7,787 nt of DNA from Desulfobacteraceae bacterium (GTDB lineage Bacteria; Desulfobacterota; DSM-4660; Desulfatiglandales; B25-G16): assembly GCA_028572035.1 (NCBI GenBank), contig JAPVWE010000051.1, positions 1 to 7,787 of the forward strand, given 5' to 3'. The position numbers and the translations under genes were made by a program. Numbering within the stretch: position 1 is the first letter of the stretch; each line of letters starts with the position of its first letter. The notes beneath the pieces are model-generated. The model was given only the letters and a program-made list of their open reading frames with translations. It had not been told where the DNA came from and did no database searches. Positions 5,599-7,787 of the stretch are shown one piece after another.

Positions 5599-7368
5599 AT
5601 GACAGATCAAAAGACAGGAAGAATCCAGAGCATTGCTGGCCCACTTGTAATTGCCAAAGACATGAGAGGTTGCGAGATGTATGAGGTTGTCAGGGTGGGC
5701 GAGGAAGGCTTGATGGGAGAGACGATAAAGCTAATAGGAGATCTAGCATATATACAGGTTTACGAGGATACCATCGGGCTTAAACCAGGGGAAGAGGTCG
5801 TAAGAACTGGTGCTCCCGTGTCAGTGGAGCTTGGGCCGGGAATTATTACCAGTTTCTATGATGGAATACAGCGGCCTTTACTTGAGATCAAAAACCTGGC
5901 AGGGGATTACATAACCAGAGGGATTAATGTTCCCAGCCTGGATCCTGAAAAAAAATGGGACTTCATGCCCACTGCTAAAAAGGGTGATGAGCTTGTTGAG
6001 GGGGATTATCTGGGGGAGGTTCAGGAATCAAAGGTTATCCTACACAAGGTAATGGTCCCGCCAGGGATACATGGAAGGGTGTTAGAGATTAAGAGCGGGA
6101 GTTTTACAGTTGATGAGGTTATAGCTATCCTTGATGATGGAGGGGAGAGAAAAGAATTAACAATGAAACAAAGGTGGCCGGTAAGGATAGGAAGGCCCTT
6201 AAAGGAAAAACTTGACCCAGAGGTGCCATTACTCACAGGCCAGAGGATTTATGACACTTTTTTCCCTATAGCCAAAGGCGGGACTGCTGCCATTCCCGGA
6301 GGCTTTGGAACGGGCAAAACGGTTAGCCAACACCAGCTGGCAAAGTGGGCTGATTCCCAGGTTGTCGTGTATGTCGGCTGTGGAGAAAGAGGGAATGAAA
6401 TGACAGAGGTCTTGCTGACCTTTCCGGAACTGGACGATCCAAATACCGGGGAGAAACTGATGGAGAGGTCCACCTTGATTGCCAATACCTCGAATATGCC
6501 GGTGGCAGCCAGGGAAGCCTCTATCTATACAGGGGTCACTATTGCCGAGTATTATAGGGATATGGGATATGATGTAGCCTTGATGGCTGACTCAACATCA
6601 CGGTGGGCTGAGGCATTGAGAGAGATTTCAGGAAGGCTTGAGGAGATGCCAGGTGAAGAAGGGTTTCCAGCCTATTTGGGTACCAGGCTTGCTGATTTCT
6701 ATGAAAGGGCAGGCAGGGTAGTAACATTGGGGAAGGAAAAAAGATTTGGATCGGTTTCCATTATTGGGGCCGTATCCCCGCCAGGAGGTGATTTCTCTGA
6801 ACCGGTTTCCCAAAATACCTTGAGGGTAGTAAGTGCCTTTTGGGCATTGGACACAAACCTGGCAGACCGGAGGCACTTTCCTGCCATCAACTGGTTGACG
6901 AGCTATTCGCTCTATCTGGACTTTGTAAAACCCTGGTATGATGAAAACGTAGACAAGGAATTTCAAACCCTCAGAGGAGAGACGATGGCTCTCCTGGAGA
7001 AAGAGGCTGAGTTGCAGGAGATTGTGCAGCTGGTTGGCCAGGATGCATTACCGGAATCAGATAGGGCTTTTTTAGATGTGGCAAGGATGATCAGAGAAGA
7101 TTTTCTTCAACAGCATGCCTACCACGAAATAGATTCTTATTGCTCCAAAGAGAAGCAATATCTAATGCTTAAGATCATTATGAAATTCTATCAAGAGGTC
7201 AACAAGGCAATTGCGTCAGGTATTATGGCGAGCAGAACAGCAGCGGTGAAGGTTAAGGATGAGATAGCTCGAATGAAATACACCCCAAACCAGGATTTTG
7301 CACAGAGATATGAGGAGTTAATAAAGGCCATTGAGAGTGAATTTGAATCTTTGAGGAAGCAAACATGA
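5599..7368 (+). CDS. ntpA: V-type ATPase catalytic subunit A
   Basis: This 589-residue subunit carries the ATP-hydrolysing site of the cytoplasmic A3B3 head. Domains in order: the N-terminal beta-barrel (about 5-70, with RIQSIAGPLVIAK at 8-20); the A-specific non-homologous insert (about 110-190), which distinguishes it from F-type beta and from B; the nucleotide-binding domain (about 210-440); and the helical C-terminal domain (about 441-589). The Walker A loop is GGFGTGKT (234-241) with Lys240. Glu263 in CGERGNE (261-267) is the expected catalytic glutamate. Walker B is DVALMAD (325-331), followed by STSRWAEALREISGRLEEMP (332-351). The Phe in the P-loop is characteristic of V/A-type A subunits. 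Thr238 stands where eukaryotic A subunits have the redox-sensitive cysteine. Gly235 stands where Pro or Ala is commoner. Length is normal (Thermus about 578). Its stop overlaps the B start as ATGA. Confidence 0.97.
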   Translation: MTDQKTGRIQSIAGPLVIAKDMRGCEMYEVVRVGEEGLMGETIKLIGDLAYIQVYEDTIGLKPGEEVVRTGAPVSVELGPGIITSFYDGIQRPLLEIKNLAGDYITRGINVPSLDPEKKWDFMPTAKKGDELVEGDYLGEVQESKVILHKVMVPPGIHGRVLEIKSGSFTVDEVIAILDDGGERKELTMKQRWPVRIGRPLKEKLDPEVPLLTGQRIYDTFFPIAKGGTAAIPGGFGTGKTVSQHQLAKWADSQVVVYVGCGERGNEMTEVLLTFPELDDPNTGEKLMERSTLIANTSNMPVAAREASIYTGVTIAEYYRDMGYDVALMADSTSRWAEALREISGRLEEMPGEEGFPAYLGTRLADFYERAGRVVTLGKEKRFGSVSIIGAVSPPGGDFSEPVSQNTLRVVSAFWALDTNLADRRHFPAINWLTSYSLYLDFVKPWYDENVDKEFQTLRGETMALLEKEAELQEIVQLVGQDALPESDRAFLDVARMIREDFLQQHAYHEIDSYCSKEKQYLMLKIIMKFYQEVNKAIASGIMASRTAAVKVKDEIARMKYTPNQDFAQRYEELIKAIESEFESLRKQT

Positions 7369-7787
7369 AAGAGAAGGCCAAGGATATAAAATCAAGGGAG
7401 TATAGGTCTGTTACCCAGGTTGCAGGGCCTCTTCTAATTGTTGAAGGCGTGGAAGAGGTGGCCTATGGAGAGGTTGTTTATATCAGGACACCTGAAGGTG
7501 ACAACAGAATGGGTCAAATTTTGGAGTCACAGGAAAATGTGGCCATTGTCCAGGTATTTGAAGGCACAAGAGGGCTTGATACAGATCAGACAAGGGTCAG
7601 ATTTTCTGGGGATATTATGAGAATCTCTCTTTCCAAGGAGATCCTGGGAAGATCCTTTGACGGTTTGGGCAGACCGATTGATGGCGGCCCAGAGATCATT
7701 CCGGAGGCTCGGTTACCAATTACCGGCGCGGCTATAAACCCAACAGCAAGGGCCTATCCGAATGAATTTATACAGACAGGTATCTCA
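7365..7787 (+). CDS. ntpB: V-type ATPase subunit B, N-terminal part (cut by the window edge)
   Basis: The frame is open from ATG 7365 to the window end, giving the first 141 of an expected 460 or so residues. B is the non-catalytic partner that alternates with A and provides the arginine finger. Visible features: the N-terminal beta-barrel (YRSVTQVAGPLLIVEGVE at 13-30), the conserved LGRSFDGLGRPIDGGP (94-109), and YPNEFIQTGIS (131-141), which normally leads into the nucleotide-binding domain. That domain and the arginine finger lie outside the window. The start shares ATGA with the A stop, so B is probably translated by ribosomes finishing A, which would suit the equal A:B stoichiometry. Nothing here suggests a broken gene; the truncation is only the window boundary. 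Subunit D is expected downstream. Confidence 0.95.
   Translation, partial: MKEKAKDIKSREYRSVTQVAGPLLIVEGVEEVAYGEVVYIRTPEGDNRMGQILESQENVAIVQVFEGTRGLDTDQTRVRFSGDIMRISLSKEILGRSFDGLGRPIDGGPEIIPEARLPITGAAINPTARAYPNEFIQTGIS

Noticed and set aside
6628..6966. Open frame of 112 codons on the - strand inside subunit A.
   Set aside because: It is antisense to the conserved nucleotide-binding domain, its composition is unlike a real protein, and it has no recognisable motif.
7438..7620. Open frame of 60 codons on the + strand at the start of subunit B.
   Set aside because: It is out of frame within the clearly recognisable B N-terminal domain.

Overview
This window is nearly all of a bacterial V-type (A/V-type) rotary ATPase operon, read left to right on the + strand. 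It is preceded by a bactofilin gene and a probable promoter region. By eye the base composition is in the low-to-mid 40s % GC, arginine is mostly encoded by AGA/AGG, and ATA is a common isoleucine codon. A bactofilin plus good Shine-Dalgarno sites points to a bacterium rather than an archaeon. An anaerobic or thermophilic lineage such as Desulfobacterota or a neighbouring phylum would fit, but this assignment is a guess from style, not a demonstrated one.

Layout: positions 1-271 are a mostly non-coding leader. It holds a GC-containing hairpin (100-120), a perfect 9-bp inverted repeat (166-185) and a TATAAT -10 box (201-206). A small bactofilin (cytoskeletal beta-helix polymer) follows at 272-664. 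After 57 non-coding bases come the ATPase genes: peripheral-stalk G/H (722-1033), membrane stator I (1038-2984), proteolipid K (3000-3485), a 95-bp gap with possible RNA structure, peripheral-stalk E (3581-4231), central-stalk C (4228-5283), central-stalk F (5268-5591), catalytic A (5599-7368), and the first 141 codons of B (7365 to the window edge). The order G/H-I-K-E-C-F-A-B is the classical bacterial order; subunit D would be expected just downstream of B.

How they work together: A and B form the ATP-hydrolysing or ATP-synthesising head. C and F (with D, outside the window) form the central stalk, and E with G/H forms the peripheral stalks. I and the K ring form the membrane ion channel. 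K is the duplicated, four-helix type with a single ion-binding glutamate (E139). It carries the full set of residues known to bind Na+ in the Enterococcus hirae K ring, so the predicted machine is a Na+-translocating V-ATPase that probably works mainly as a pump. Most junctions are overlapping or within a few bases, so translation is probably coupled. The exceptions are the 57-bp gap before G/H and the 95-bp K-E gap.

No mobile element, CRISPR array, tRNA or rRNA was seen. The main points of interest are the Na+ signature, the bactofilin linkage, the inverted repeat covering the probable -35 box, and the unexplained K-E spacer, which shares short collinear blocks with the leader.
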